Origin: Myxococcales bacterium
GTDB lineage: Bacteria > Myxococcota_A > Polyangia > Polyangiales > Ga0077539
Assembly (NCBI GenBank): GCA_016792845.1
Contig: JAEUKH010000028.1
Location: forward strand, 372,001-436,000
Direction of reading: 5' to 3'
DNA: 64,000 bases
Below are positions 8,428 through 16,707 of this stretch, one piece after another. Position numbers and translations under genes: made by a program. The notes beneath the pieces were generated by a model that ran no database searches, had not been told where the DNA came from, and worked only from the letters and a program-made list of their open reading frames with translations. How positions within the stretch are numbered: the first letter of the stretch is position 1; every line of letters starts with the position of its first letter.

Positions 8428-10272
8428 GTGTCAACACAGGCCATCAATCGCTTCAAGGTCGATCTCCGCGAGCTTCAGTTTGTGCTGTTTGAGCACTTTA
8501 AACTGGGTGACCTCCTCGGCAAGGGGCGCTTCGAGAACTGGGGCGTCGACGAGGTGAAGATGGTGATGGGCGAGCTGGCGCGGTTCTCACGCGAGACGCT
8601 CGGCCCGATCAACGCCATCGGCGACCGCACGGGCTGCAAGATCGTCGACGGTCGGGTCATCACCCCGCCCGGCTTCAAAGAAGCCTGGGACAAGCTCTTC
8701 GAAGAGGGCTGGAAGACCCTCGCAGCGCCGGCCGAAGAGGGCGGGCAGGGTGCGCCCTTCGCGCTGGTCGCGCTGAGCGAAGAGATGTTCTCGGGCGCCA
8801 ACTGCGCGTTCAACATGTACCCGGGCCTCGCGTACGGCGCCGCCGAACTCATCCACGAGTTCGGCACCGAGGGGCAGAAGAAGGCCTTCTTGCCGCACAT
8901 CTACAACGGCCGCTGGGCCGGCACGATGTGCCTCACCGAGCCCCAGGCCGGCAGCGACGTGGGCCTCGCGCGCAGCTCCGCGGTGAAGAACCCCGACGGC
9001 ACCTACGCGATCCGCGGCACGAAGATCTTCATCTCGGGCGGCGATCAAGACCTCACTGAGAATGTGATCCACCTCGTGCTCGCGCGCATCGAGGGCGCGC
9101 CGCCCGGCACCAAGGGGCTCTCGCTCTTCATCGTGCCGCGCATCCGGGTCAACGACGACGGCGGCCTCGGCGAGCTCAACGACGTGGCCGTGGCCTCGAT
9201 CGAGCACAAAATGGGCATCAACGGCTCGGCCACCTGCGTGCTGAGCTTCGGCGAGAACGGGCAGTGCGTGGGCGAGCTCGTCGGCGGCGTCGAGAACGCG
9301 GGCATGGCCCAGATGTTTCGCATGATGAACCGCGCCCGCATCGGCGTGGGGCTTCAGGGCGTCGGCATCATGAGCACCGCCTACCTCAACGCGCTCGAAT
9401 ACGCGCGCGACCGAAAGCAAGGCGCGCACATCACCCGCTGGAAGGATCCGACCGCGCCCCGCGCGAGCATCCTCGAGCACGCCGACGTGCGCCGCATGCT
9501 CCTTGAGATGAAGGCCAAGGTCGAGGGCACCCGGGCCCTCGTGATCAAGCTCACCTTGCACGAAGACCTCACCCGCTCGCTGCGCGGCGTCGACGACGAG
9601 AAGGCCGCGTACCACTTCGGCCAGGTCGAGCTCTTGACCCCGCTCGTGAAGTCGTACGCGAGCGATCAGGCCTTCAGGGTGGCCGAGCTGGCCGTTCAGG
9701 TCTACGGCGGCGCGGGCTACACCCAAGATTACCCGGTCGAGCAGTACTGCCGCGACGCCAAGATCTTCAGCATCTACGAGGGCACCAACCACATCCAGGC
9801 GATGGATCTGGTGGGGCGCAAGCTCGGGCAGAACGGCGGCCGCCACACGCAAGAGTTCCTCGGTGACATTCAGAGCTTCATCGACGCGCACCGCGAGCAT
9901 CCGACGCTGAAAGACGCGGTGCGGGTCTTGGCCGAGGCCCACGAGGCCGTGGGCGGCACGGTGATGCGGCTGCTCGGGTGGTTCCAAAGCGGTCAGATCC
10001 AGCTGGTGCCGCTGGCGTCTAACCGCTTCCTCGAAATGATGAGCGAGCTCGCGGTGGCCTGGCTGCTCCTTCAGGCCGCCTCGGTGGCCGAAGCGGCGCT
10101 CCCGGGCGTCTCAGCCGATCACCCTGACCACGCCTTCTACGAGGGCAAGCGCCACACGGCGATCTTCTTCGCGAAGAACATCCTCCCGGGCGTGGTGCAC
10201 AAAGCCCAGGTGCTCACCGAGGGCGACACCAGCGCCATCGACATCCCCGACGCGGCCTTCGCGACGGTCTGA
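8428..10272 (+). CDS. acyl-CoA dehydrogenase, long (~610 aa) FadE5/AidB-like subfamily
   Basis: 614 residues from the GTG with a good Shine-Dalgarno site. FAD-dependent alpha,beta-dehydrogenation of an acyl-CoA is the expected reaction. Visible landmarks are the flavin/substrate stretch CLTEPQAGSDVG, the mid-domain FISGGDQD, and SIYEGTNHIQAMDLVGRK near residue 450, where the Glu (E451) is the usual catalytic base in this subfamily. The extra ~150 C-terminal residues correspond to the additional helical domain of the ~600-aa group. Chain-length preference cannot be read from sequence. Divergent from the ThDP enzyme, possibly under shared control. Confidence 0.88.
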   Translation: MSTQAINRFKVDLRELQFVLFEHFKLGDLLGKGRFENWGVDEVKMVMGELARFSRETLGPINAIGDRTGCKIVDGRVITPPGFKEAWDKLFEEGWKTLAAPAEEGGQGAPFALVALSEEMFSGANCAFNMYPGLAYGAAELIHEFGTEGQKKAFLPHIYNGRWAGTMCLTEPQAGSDVGLARSSAVKNPDGTYAIRGTKIFISGGDQDLTENVIHLVLARIEGAPPGTKGLSLFIVPRIRVNDDGGLGELNDVAVASIEHKMGINGSATCVLSFGENGQCVGELVGGVENAGMAQMFRMMNRARIGVGLQGVGIMSTAYLNALEYARDRKQGAHITRWKDPTAPRASILEHADVRRMLLEMKAKVEGTRALVIKLTLHEDLTRSLRGVDDEKAAYHFGQVELLTPLVKSYASDQAFRVAELAVQVYGGAGYTQDYPVEQYCRDAKIFSIYEGTNHIQAMDLVGRKLGQNGGRHTQEFLGDIQSFIDAHREHPTLKDAVRVLAEAHEAVGGTVMRLLGWFQSGQIQLVPLASNRFLEMMSELAVAWLLLQAASVAEAALPGVSADHPDHAFYEGKRHTAIFFAKNILPGVVHKAQVLTEGDTSAIDIPDAAFATV

Positions 10273-10295
10273 AACCTCTGTTATTTCAACGGTTT

Positions 10296-10334
10296 GAGCG
10301 GGCGGAGGGGCTGTCTCGATGGCCCCTCCCGCTC
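10296..10334. terminator. hairpin between convergent genes (likely bidirectional terminator)
   Basis: Left arm 10296-10311 and right arm 10322-10334 pair (GAGCGGG and GAGGGGC against GCCCCTCCCGCTC) with a 10-nt loop and a 3-nt bulge. No T-run follows on either strand. The right arm reaches into the stop codon of the TPR gene. Placed exactly between the acyl-CoA dehydrogenase stop and the convergent TPR gene stop. Confidence 0.55.
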
Positions 10335-11628
10335 AGCGCCTTCGGTTGGGCCGCGGCTGGTCGAGGGCCTGAAGGGCGCGCTCGACCTCGGCCCTGTCGA
10401 GCCCCGGCGCGTTGAGGCCGAGGGCCCGCTGAAAGGCCGCCCGCGCGTCTTCGCGCCGCCCCGTCTCGGCCGCGATCTGCCCCTGAAGAAAGAAGGCCTC
10501 GGCGAGGTTCGGGTCGAGCTGCAGCGCGCGCTCAAGGTATGCGAGGGCCATGGTGCTCTGTTGCGTGCGGTGGGCGAGTTGGGCCGCGCGCAGACGGGCG
10601 AGCGCGTTGGCGGGAGCGCGGTCGATGGCGGCGTCCCACATTTCGAGGGCCTCGCTCTCGCGTTGGGTGTGCTCCATCACGTCGGCCAGCGCCATGTGGG
10701 CTTGGGCGTCGGTGCCTACCTGACGGATGCCCTCGCGCAAGGGCGCCTCGGCCTCGGCCCAGCGCTGGAGGGCCACCAGGGCGCGCCCGAGGCCCGTTTG
10801 GGCGCCCGGTTGGGTAGCCGACAGCCTGACGGCCTCTTGAAACTGCGTGAGGGCCTCGGCGGGGCTCGCGGTGCCGAGGAGCGACTCGCCGTAGAGGCTC
10901 TGCGCCTCAGCCCACCCGAGCCGGTCGCGGGTGGCCCGCTGAAGGAGCTCTCGGGCCGCGGCGGGGTTGCTGCGACGCCGCAAGAGAAAGCGCCCGTAGG
11001 CGAGGGCCGCAGCGGGGTCGCTCGCGTCGGTCTCGGCGGCGCGGCGGTACTGAGCCTCGGCGTCGTCGAAGCGTTGAAGCATCTCGTAGAGGGTGCCGAG
11101 CCCGAGGAAGGGCTCAGCCCGGCCCGGCATGAGCTGCGCCGCGCGCTGGTACGAGGCCTCAGACTGCGCGGTCTGTGACGCGAGGCGCTGCACGTCGCCC
11201 ATCACCAGCGCGTACTCGCCGTCGCCCGACGCGGCGGGCCCTGCGGCCTGGAGCTCTCGCTGTGCGAGGGCCGCGCGCTGCCAGATCACGTACGCCCGCG
11301 CCGCGCAGACGCGCTTGCGAACCCCGTTCGGGAGCGCCCGGCACGCCGCGTTGGCAGCACGGAAGTCAGCCTGGTCGAAGCGCACCCGGGCGAGCTCCCA
11401 CTGGGCGTCGGCGCGGGTGGCGGGGCTGCGCGCGGCGCTGTTGAGCGCCCTCACGGCCTCGTCGAAGCGACCCGCGCGGCGCAGGGCGCGGCCGAGGCTG
11501 AGCTGCCCCGCGGGCGCACCGGCGTTACCCCGCAGCGCGGCGAGCTGCGACTCTTGCCCGAGGGCCACCGACGGGAGACCCAAGGCGAGGGCCGACACCA
11601 CAACCAGACACGACACACGAGGGCGCAT
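10333..11628 (-). CDS. secreted TPR-repeat protein
   Basis: 431 residues. A clear signal peptide ends near ALG/QE (about residue 24), so it is exported. The rest is a run of tetratricopeptide-like helical pairs, e.g. LSLGRALRRAGRFDEAVRAL, FLGLGTLYEMLQRFDDAEAQ and MALAYLERALQLDPNLAEAF. This makes it a protein-protein interaction scaffold in the periplasm or on the outer membrane. It is the last gene of a minus-strand run (udk, ferredoxin, secreted protein, HAD phosphatase, this gene), 48 nt behind the HAD gene. The C-terminus is Arg-rich (PNRRR) and lies against a hairpin. Confidence 0.8.
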   Translation of the reverse strand: MRPRVSCLVVVSALALGLPSVALGQESQLAALRGNAGAPAGQLSLGRALRRAGRFDEAVRALNSAARSPATRADAQWELARVRFDQADFRAANAACRALPNGVRKRVCAARAYVIWQRAALAQRELQAAGPAASGDGEYALVMGDVQRLASQTAQSEASYQRAAQLMPGRAEPFLGLGTLYEMLQRFDDAEAQYRRAAETDASDPAAALAYGRFLLRRRSNPAAARELLQRATRDRLGWAEAQSLYGESLLGTASPAEALTQFQEAVRLSATQPGAQTGLGRALVALQRWAEAEAPLREGIRQVGTDAQAHMALADVMEHTQRESEALEMWDAAIDRAPANALARLRAAQLAHRTQQSTMALAYLERALQLDPNLAEAFFLQGQIAAETGRREDARAAFQRALGLNAPGLDRAEVERALQALDQPRPNRRR

Positions 11629-11676
11629 GGGCCGACGCTACAACGACTCGCGCGACGGTGCGAAGCGTCGCGGCGA

Positions 11677-12435
11677 TCAGAGCGTGAAGCAGCGCGGGTG
11701 CTCGCGCATCGCGTCTCGCAGCGCGGGCTTCGGTTCGATCAACGCCGCGGCAAAGGCGCCGTGGAGGAAGGGCGCGTCCCACCCGCCGTCGCCGAGCCCG
11801 AGGGCGGGCGGCCAGGCGCCCTGAGCTTTGAGCGCGTCGATCTTGTGCGCGTGAAGCGGGATGGGGCCCGCCAACGCGGCGTGCACCCAATCGCCCTCAA
11901 CTTTGAGCACGCCCCCGCTCACCGACGCGAAAGGGATCGCCGCGAGGGTGAGGGTGCGCGCGACCAGCCGACCGAGGCTGCCGCTCACCACATGCAAGGG
12001 CCACCCCCGCGCCGCGGTCTCGGCGAGGAGCCTCCGAACCTCAGGGTGAATCCGCGCCGCGACGGTCTCGGCCGCGCCCTCGAGGAGCGCATCGAGCGAG
12101 GCGAGCGAGCGCCCCCCGAGGCTCTGTGTCTGGAGGTTGCAGAGCGTGGTGATGTCGATCGCGCCGCGGGCGTAGGCGTCGAGCACGGCGGGCCCGTCGC
12201 GCCGCGGGTCGCCCGTCGCACCGTCGCCCAAAACGGCCCGCGCGCCCGCGAGAAAATGCGCGAGCCCTTCTCCCTGAAAGAGCCCGCGGGTGCTCGCGTC
12301 GAGAAAGAGCGTGTCGGCGACGTCGCCCGCCCAGAGGGTGCCGTCGGCGTCGCTGGCCACCGCCCGCGCGTAACCCTCGGGGGCGGCTTCGGCGACCCTG
12401 AGCGCGCGGTCGAGCGAGGCCGCGAGGGCGGTCAA
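11677..12435 (-). CDS. HAD-superfamily phosphatase (phosphoserine-phosphatase-like)
   Basis: 252 residues. Motif I is SDADGTLW (D29, D31: nucleophile and acid/base), motif II is VVSGS, and motif III/IV is GLGDGGWDAPFL, all in order. The large helical cap between motifs I and II fits the PSP/HAD-IB group. Predicted cytoplasmic phosphomonoesterase; the substrate is unknown. Its start overlaps the stop of the upstream secreted-protein gene by 4 nt (ATGA), indicating translational coupling. Confidence 0.8.
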   Translation of the reverse strand: MTALAASLDRALRVAEAAPEGYARAVASDADGTLWAGDVADTLFLDASTRGLFQGEGLAHFLAGARAVLGDGATGDPRRDGPAVLDAYARGAIDITTLCNLQTQSLGGRSLASLDALLEGAAETVAARIHPEVRRLLAETAARGWPLHVVSGSLGRLVARTLTLAAIPFASVSGGVLKVEGDWVHAALAGPIPLHAHKIDALKAQGAWPPALGLGDGGWDAPFLHGAFAAALIEPKPALRDAMREHPRCFTL

Positions 12436-13373
12436 AACCGACCCTCGACGGTGAGCGAGACGCTCGACCCGGTGACGTTGAAGTTCGAAATGCGCACGGT
12501 GCGCTGACGCTGCCGAAGACCGTCGACGAGGAAGTAGACGCCCGCCGCGGTGGCCGCCGCGCCCGCGCCGACGAAAATGTAATCACGGGTGCGCGAGACG
12601 TAGACCTCGTTGACGCCTTCGGCCGGGAGCGCGCGGGCGACGCCGCCGTCGCGGGCGAGGCTCATCGCCCCGAGGGTGATGCCCGTCACGCCCGCCGCGG
12701 CGAGCCCCGCACCGAGCACCGCGAGCGAGCGGCGGCGGTAGGTCTCGACCCGGTACTGCACGGTCGGCATCACGGTGATCGGCGGTTGCACCGTCGGCGC
12801 CACGGCCGGCGTCGGGGGCGGCGCGAGGGGCGGCGGCTGATCGGGCGTCGGCGTCACCGCCGGGGTCGCTGGGGTGCTGCGGAGCGCGTCTGCGATGGGG
12901 CGCGCCGCGAGCCGCGCGAGGGCCACGGCCTCGGCCCGGTCGGCCACGGGCTCTTCGATCTCATTCGAGGCCGTGACCTCGCCGCGGAGGTTGACCACCC
13001 GGACCGTCAAATGAAGCCGCCGGTGCCGGAGCTCTTGCTGCTGAACGAGCACCACGCTGCGGGCATGGAGCGGCGTCGAGATGGTCGGGCAGCATGTCGG
13101 CGCGTCGCACGCGAGGGCGTCGGGGTTCAGCGTCTCGACCCGGCTGCGGGTGTCGGCGGCCCCGAGCACCTCGGTGGTCGCCCCGCGGAGCACCTCGGCG
13201 ACGGCCTCAGCCACGGCGAGCCGCTCGTCGGTCGAGAGGCCCCGCGGCTGAGCCCGGGTGGGCGTGTGAACGGGGAGCGGGTCGGCGCGCAACGCCGGCG
13301 CGAGCGCGAGCGCCGCGACACCCAGCACAAACGAGGGCGGCGCGTGACCGCCTGACCGCAAGCGTGTCTTCAT
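12432..13373 (-). CDS. secreted/membrane protein of unknown function with Pro-rich middle
   Basis: 313 residues from the ATG that overlaps the ferredoxin stop (ATGA, 13370-13373). It has an N-terminal signal (LGVAALALAPALRA), then a ~150-residue domain with four Cys in DALACDAPTCCPT. A Pro/Thr/Ala linker follows, then two hydrophobic segments (LAVLGAGLAAAGVTGITLGA and YIFVGAGAAATAAGVYFLV) and a beta-like tail. The layout resembles many uncharacterised myxobacterial envelope proteins. No family recognised. Confidence 0.7.
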   Translation of the reverse strand: MKTRLRSGGHAPPSFVLGVAALALAPALRADPLPVHTPTRAQPRGLSTDERLAVAEAVAEVLRGATTEVLGAADTRSRVETLNPDALACDAPTCCPTISTPLHARSVVLVQQQELRHRRLHLTVRVVNLRGEVTASNEIEEPVADRAEAVALARLAARPIADALRSTPATPAVTPTPDQPPPLAPPPTPAVAPTVQPPITVMPTVQYRVETYRRRSLAVLGAGLAAAGVTGITLGAMSLARDGGVARALPAEGVNEVYVSRTRDYIFVGAGAAATAAGVYFLVDGLRQRQRTVRISNFNVTGSSVSLTVEGRF

Positions 13374-13738
13374 CGACGACCCGACCCCTGGGCGCGCGCC
13401 TGACGGAGCCGCGCGGCCTTCTCTGCCTTCTTCGCCGCGACGTCTTCGACCTCGGGCACCTCGAGCACCACGGTGCCTTCGCCCCGCACGATGGCCTGGC
13501 ACGCGAGCCGAAGACCCAAGATCTTCGCCACCGAGCCGAGATGCGTGATCTCGTCTTCGTTCACCGGGCTCAGGTGCTCTTTGCCCTGCTTGACCGTCAC
13601 GCGGCAGAGCGCGCAAGTGGCCACCCCGCCGCACGAGGTCGCCACTGGGTGATCGGCCTCTTGCAAGACCGCAAGCAGCGACTGACCCGTACAAGCCTCA
13701 AGCTCTCGCCCAGAACCCGTGAGAACAACCTTCGACAT
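13370..13738 (-). CDS. 2Fe-2S ferredoxin
   Basis: 122 residues. The plant-type cluster-binding loop is visible as C-x5-C-x2-C (SCGGVATCALC, near residues 35-45), with the fourth Cys in LACQA. The last ~25 residues are a Lys/Ala/Arg-rich tail (KKAEKAARLRQARAQ) not usual in ferredoxins. It would carry electrons for an unidentified partner; no oxidoreductase is adjacent. Second gene of the udk-led operon, 56 nt behind udk. Confidence 0.85.
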   Translation of the reverse strand: MSKVVLTGSGRELEACTGQSLLAVLQEADHPVATSCGGVATCALCRVTVKQGKEHLSPVNEDEITHLGSVAKILGLRLACQAIVRGEGTVVLEVPEVEDVAAKKAEKAARLRQARAQGSGRR

Positions 13739-13794
13739 GAATCCCGTCGGAGGAATGTATCACAGCCCTCGGGCGAGGCTCTCGTTCGATTTTC

Positions 13795-14448
13795 TCACTC
13801 GTCGAGCAGAGGCGTCGCGGGCGGCGTCGGCAGGTCGCGCACAAACTTCTGGAGGTGCGCCAAGATCATCTCGCGCGCGACGCGGTTGTGCCCCCCTTCG
13901 GGGATGATGAGGTCGGCGTGGCGCTTCGACGGCTCGACGAAGGCCATGTGCATCGGCCGCACCGACTCGTAATACTGCTGACGGATCTGCGCGAAGGTGC
14001 GGCCCCGCTGGTCGATGTCGCGCCGGATGCGCCGCATGAGCCTGATGTCGGGGTCGGTGTCGACGAAGAGCTTCACGTCGAGCACGTTGCGAATGGCTTC
14101 GAGGGCCAACACCAAGATGCCCTCGACCACGATCACCGGGTTCGGCTCGATGCGCGTGGTGGCCTCCTCGCGGAGGTGCTTCGAGAAGTCGTAGCGGGGG
14201 CGCTCGACGGCGCGGCCCGATTTCAGCTGCAAGAGATGCTCGACGAAGAGCTCGTTGTCGAGCGAGTCGGGGTGATCGTAGTTGGTGCGCGTCCGCTCGT
14301 CGTACGAGAGGTGCGATTGGTCTTTGTAGTACGCGTCATGCTCGATGGCCGACACGTGATGACTGGGGAGCGACTCGACGATGCTTCGGGCGATGGTGGT
14401 TTTGCCCGATCCGCTACCGCCGGCGACGCCTACGAGGAGTACCTGCAC
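13795..14448 (-). CDS. udk: uridine kinase
   Basis: 217 residues from GTG 14448. Phosphorylates uridine/cytidine in pyrimidine salvage. P-loop GGSGSGKTT lies at the N-terminus; DHPDSLDNELF, the RPRYDFSKHLR substrate loop, VIVVEGILVL and the lid RRIRRDIDQRGRT are all present and of normal length. An upstream in-frame ATG at 14484 would add 12 residues (MSRGGCARVAGA); I prefer the GTG because family members begin close to the first strand, but the upstream signals do not decide it. Head of a minus-strand operon. Confidence 0.9.
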   Translation of the reverse strand: MQVLLVGVAGGSGSGKTTIARSIVESLPSHHVSAIEHDAYYKDQSHLSYDERTRTNYDHPDSLDNELFVEHLLQLKSGRAVERPRYDFSKHLREEATTRIEPNPVIVVEGILVLALEAIRNVLDVKLFVDTDPDIRLMRRIRRDIDQRGRTFAQIRQQYYESVRPMHMAFVEPSKRHADLIIPEGGHNRVAREMILAHLQKFVRDLPTPPATPLLDE

Positions 14449-14574
14449 AGCGCCCGCGACCCTAGCACACCCCCCGCGCGACATTGCACCCCAAGCCTCG
14501 CCCGCGGCCCCATTTTGCACACCCCGTCGCCAGGCCTTGCGCCCCGGAGCCCCGCGGGCTGACCCTCGTCGGCG

Positions 14575-15186
14575 ATGCACCCCACACGCCCCGATGCGCC
14601 CGCGACCGCCCGCAACCGAGAGCCGCTCCTCGGGGTGCTGCGCGAGGTCTTGCCTGCCGACGGGCGGCTCCTCGAGATCGCGTCGGGCACGGGGCAACAC
14701 GCCGTGTATTTCGCCCGCGCCTTTCCGGGCCTGTGGTGGCAACCGAGCGATCGCGCCGACGAGAGCCTCGCTGCGATCGCCGCGTGGCGCGACGCCGAGC
14801 CCTCTCCGCGGCTCCTCGCGCCCTGCCGCGTCGACGTCGAGACCTCCGACTGGCACGGCCTCGGCCCCTTCGACGCCCTGCTCTGCGTAAACATGATCCA
14901 CATCGCGCCCTGGGAGGCCACCCTCGGCCTCTTCGCGGGCGCCGCGCGCATGCTCCCCGCGGGCGCGCCGATGGTGCTCTACGGGCCCTACACGCGCGAC
15001 GGGGCCCACACCGCCGAGAGCAACGCGCGCTTCGACGAGTCGCTCCGGGCGCGCGACCCGCGTTGGGGCGTGCGTGACCTCGACGCGGTGGCGAAGGTCG
15101 CGAAACAAAACGGTTTTTCGCTGAGCAGGGTGCACCCCATGCCCGCCAACAACCTCACCCTCGTGTTCGTGCGCGACGGCGGCTGA
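14575..15186 (+). CDS. DUF938-type SAM-dependent methyltransferase-like protein
   Basis: 203 residues. It opens with RNREPLLGVLREVLP and the SAM-binding LEIASGTGQHAVYFARAFP, followed by WQPSD, the signature of the DUF938 family (relatives of eukaryotic METTL26). NMIHIAPWEATLGL, GPYTRDG and the distal NNLTLVFVR also match. Substrate unknown for the family. The last 32 nt overlap the convergent MYXO-CTERM protein gene. Confidence 0.85.
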   Translation: MHPTRPDAPATARNREPLLGVLREVLPADGRLLEIASGTGQHAVYFARAFPGLWWQPSDRADESLAAIAAWRDAEPSPRLLAPCRVDVETSDWHGLGPFDALLCVNMIHIAPWEATLGLFAGAARMLPAGAPMVLYGPYTRDGAHTAESNARFDESLRARDPRWGVRDLDAVAKVAKQNGFSLSRVHPMPANNLTLVFVRDGG

Positions 15187-16057
15187 GGGCGACCAACCCG
15201 AGGGCGACGAGGGCACCGAGAGAGGCGCCGTTGCTCGGCCGAGGGCGCGCGGCGCAGCCCTCGAAGTAGTTGCCTTCGGCGGGGTTGACGCACTTCTCTT
15301 GGGTGTTGGTGTCGACGCGCCCGAGCGGGTCGATGGCCCGCACGATGAAGCACACCGGCCCCGCCGCGTCGGCGCCTGAGAGGCGGAAGGTGCGCTGCTG
15401 CGAGCGGTCGTTCGCGCCCCCGGTGACCTGCGGGCGAAAGCGCTCGCGCTCGCGGGCGTTGCCGACCCCCGGGCCGCGGGTCGAGTACACCACGTACTCG
15501 ATGTCGACGTCGGCCCACGGGCTGGTGCTGAACCCGTCGCCCTGCTGGGCCGCGAGGTCGAAGCGGATGGTGATGTCGGCGGCGTCGGGGTCGCAAGCGT
15601 CACGCACGGCCCGGTCGACGTCGACCGAGCGGAGCCCCGCGAAGCTCACCGTCGTCGGGGCGCGGGCGCGGCCCGTGCGAAAATTGATGCGGTTGGTGCC
15701 CCCCGCCGCGTCGGCGAAGGAGGCGACGTAGTCGGTGAGCGGCGTGAGCGTCGCGGCGGGCGAGAAGACCACCTCGTCGCCCACCACGGCGGTGCTGCCG
15801 GGCACGCAGTCGCTCTGCCCGCGCACCCTCAGGCACATCGTGGGGTTGCTCGGCGCCCGCACAAAATACCGAACGCGCACGGGGGTATCGAGGGGCACCG
15901 AGAGCCCCTGATCGGCCGGGAGCGTGTCGCGGAGCACCCCCGCGAGGGTCGGGTCGACCCCGCCGTCGGCCCCGGCGTCGCAGCGCTGGGCAGAGGCCAC
16001 CGTGGCCGAAGAAACGAGCGAGAGCGCAAAAGCGAGGGCCGGGAGGGTGGTCTTCAT
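15155..16057 (-). CDS. exported protein with MYXO-CTERM-like C-terminal sorting signal
   Basis: 300 residues. A Sec signal peptide ends at SAQ (about residue 22). The body is beta-rich with six or more Cys (MCLRVRGQSDC, RDACDPD, VCFIVRA, EKCVN), suggesting disulphides, and resembles Ig/fibronectin-like surface modules. The C-terminus has Gly-Cys (EGCAARP), a hydrophobic segment (SLGALVALGLVAL) and an Arg cluster (SRRRARTRG), the three-part MYXO-CTERM tail that is processed and anchors proteins at the myxobacterial surface. Its 3' end overlaps the convergent methyltransferase gene by 32 nt. Confidence 0.78.
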   Translation of the reverse strand: MKTTLPALAFALSLVSSATVASAQRCDAGADGGVDPTLAGVLRDTLPADQGLSVPLDTPVRVRYFVRAPSNPTMCLRVRGQSDCVPGSTAVVGDEVVFSPAATLTPLTDYVASFADAAGGTNRINFRTGRARAPTTVSFAGLRSVDVDRAVRDACDPDAADITIRFDLAAQQGDGFSTSPWADVDIEYVVYSTRGPGVGNARERERFRPQVTGGANDRSQQRTFRLSGADAAGPVCFIVRAIDPLGRVDTNTQEKCVNPAEGNYFEGCAARPRPSNGASLGALVALGLVALSRRRARTRG

Positions 16058-16095
16058 CGCAAGCCGTGAGCCCGCGATGCTACACCACCGCGGCG

Positions 16096-16683
16096 ATGCG
16101 TGGGCCGTCTCTTCTCTTTGTGCTCTTGTTGCTGGTGACGCCCGGGCTCGCCGCGCAGCCGCGCGACATGCCCACGCACCTCGAAGGCATGGTGCGGATG
16201 CGCCAAGGTGATGAGGCCCTCGCCGAGAACCACGTCGACGAGGCCATCGGGCTCTACCGGCAGGCCGAGCGCTTGGGGTGTCCGCCGAGGGTGTACCGCG
16301 CGCTCGCCGAGGCCTACGAGCAGGCGCGGCGCTTCCGCGAGGCCGCCGGCGCATGGACCCGCGCGGCGGCCTTCGCGGTCACCCCCGAGGCTCGCGAAGA
16401 GCACCTGCGACGGCGCGAGCGGCTCCGCACGATGCTCACCGCGGTGCGGGTGATGGTGGGGCCTCCGTTGCGGGCGCGGGCGGCGCGGGTCACCATCGAC
16501 CACGAGCCGCCGCGGGCCTACGTGGCGGGCGGCGTCGAGGCGGTGCTCCCGGGGGGCGCACACCGCGTGCGGGTCGAGGCGCCTGGCTGCGAAATCTGGG
16601 AGACCGTGGTGAGCAACCTCTTCGGCGAAGAGGTCGCGCTGCGGGTGGTGCTCACGCCCATCGACCCGGCCCACCAGCGCTGA
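16096..16683 (+). CDS. small secreted TPR/PEGA-like protein
   Basis: 195 residues. The signal peptide LLFVLLLLVTPGLAA is followed by a TPR-like pair (GDEALAENHVDEAIGLYRQAERLG, given here only as its positions ~36-59) and then a C-terminal beta domain with VEAVLPGGAHRVRVEAPG, the phrase of PEGA-type carbohydrate/surface domains. Only 38 nt separate it from the divergent MYXO-CTERM gene, so the two share a promoter region. Confidence 0.7.
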   Translation: MRGPSLLFVLLLLVTPGLAAQPRDMPTHLEGMVRMRQGDEALAENHVDEAIGLYRQAERLGCPPRVYRALAEAYEQARRFREAAGAWTRAAAFAVTPEAREEHLRRRERLRTMLTAVRVMVGPPLRARAARVTIDHEPPRAYVAGGVEAVLPGGAHRVRVEAPGCEIWETVVSNLFGEEVALRVVLTPIDPAHQR

Positions 16684-16707
16684 GCCGGGGGTGATGGGTC
16701 GGGCGGC

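Noticed and set aside
12999..13026. TTGAC ... GTCAA half-sites around 12995-13015 considered as another member of the palindrome family
   Set aside because: Spacing is 10 nt, unlike the N3/N5 class, and arms lie in ordinary codons.
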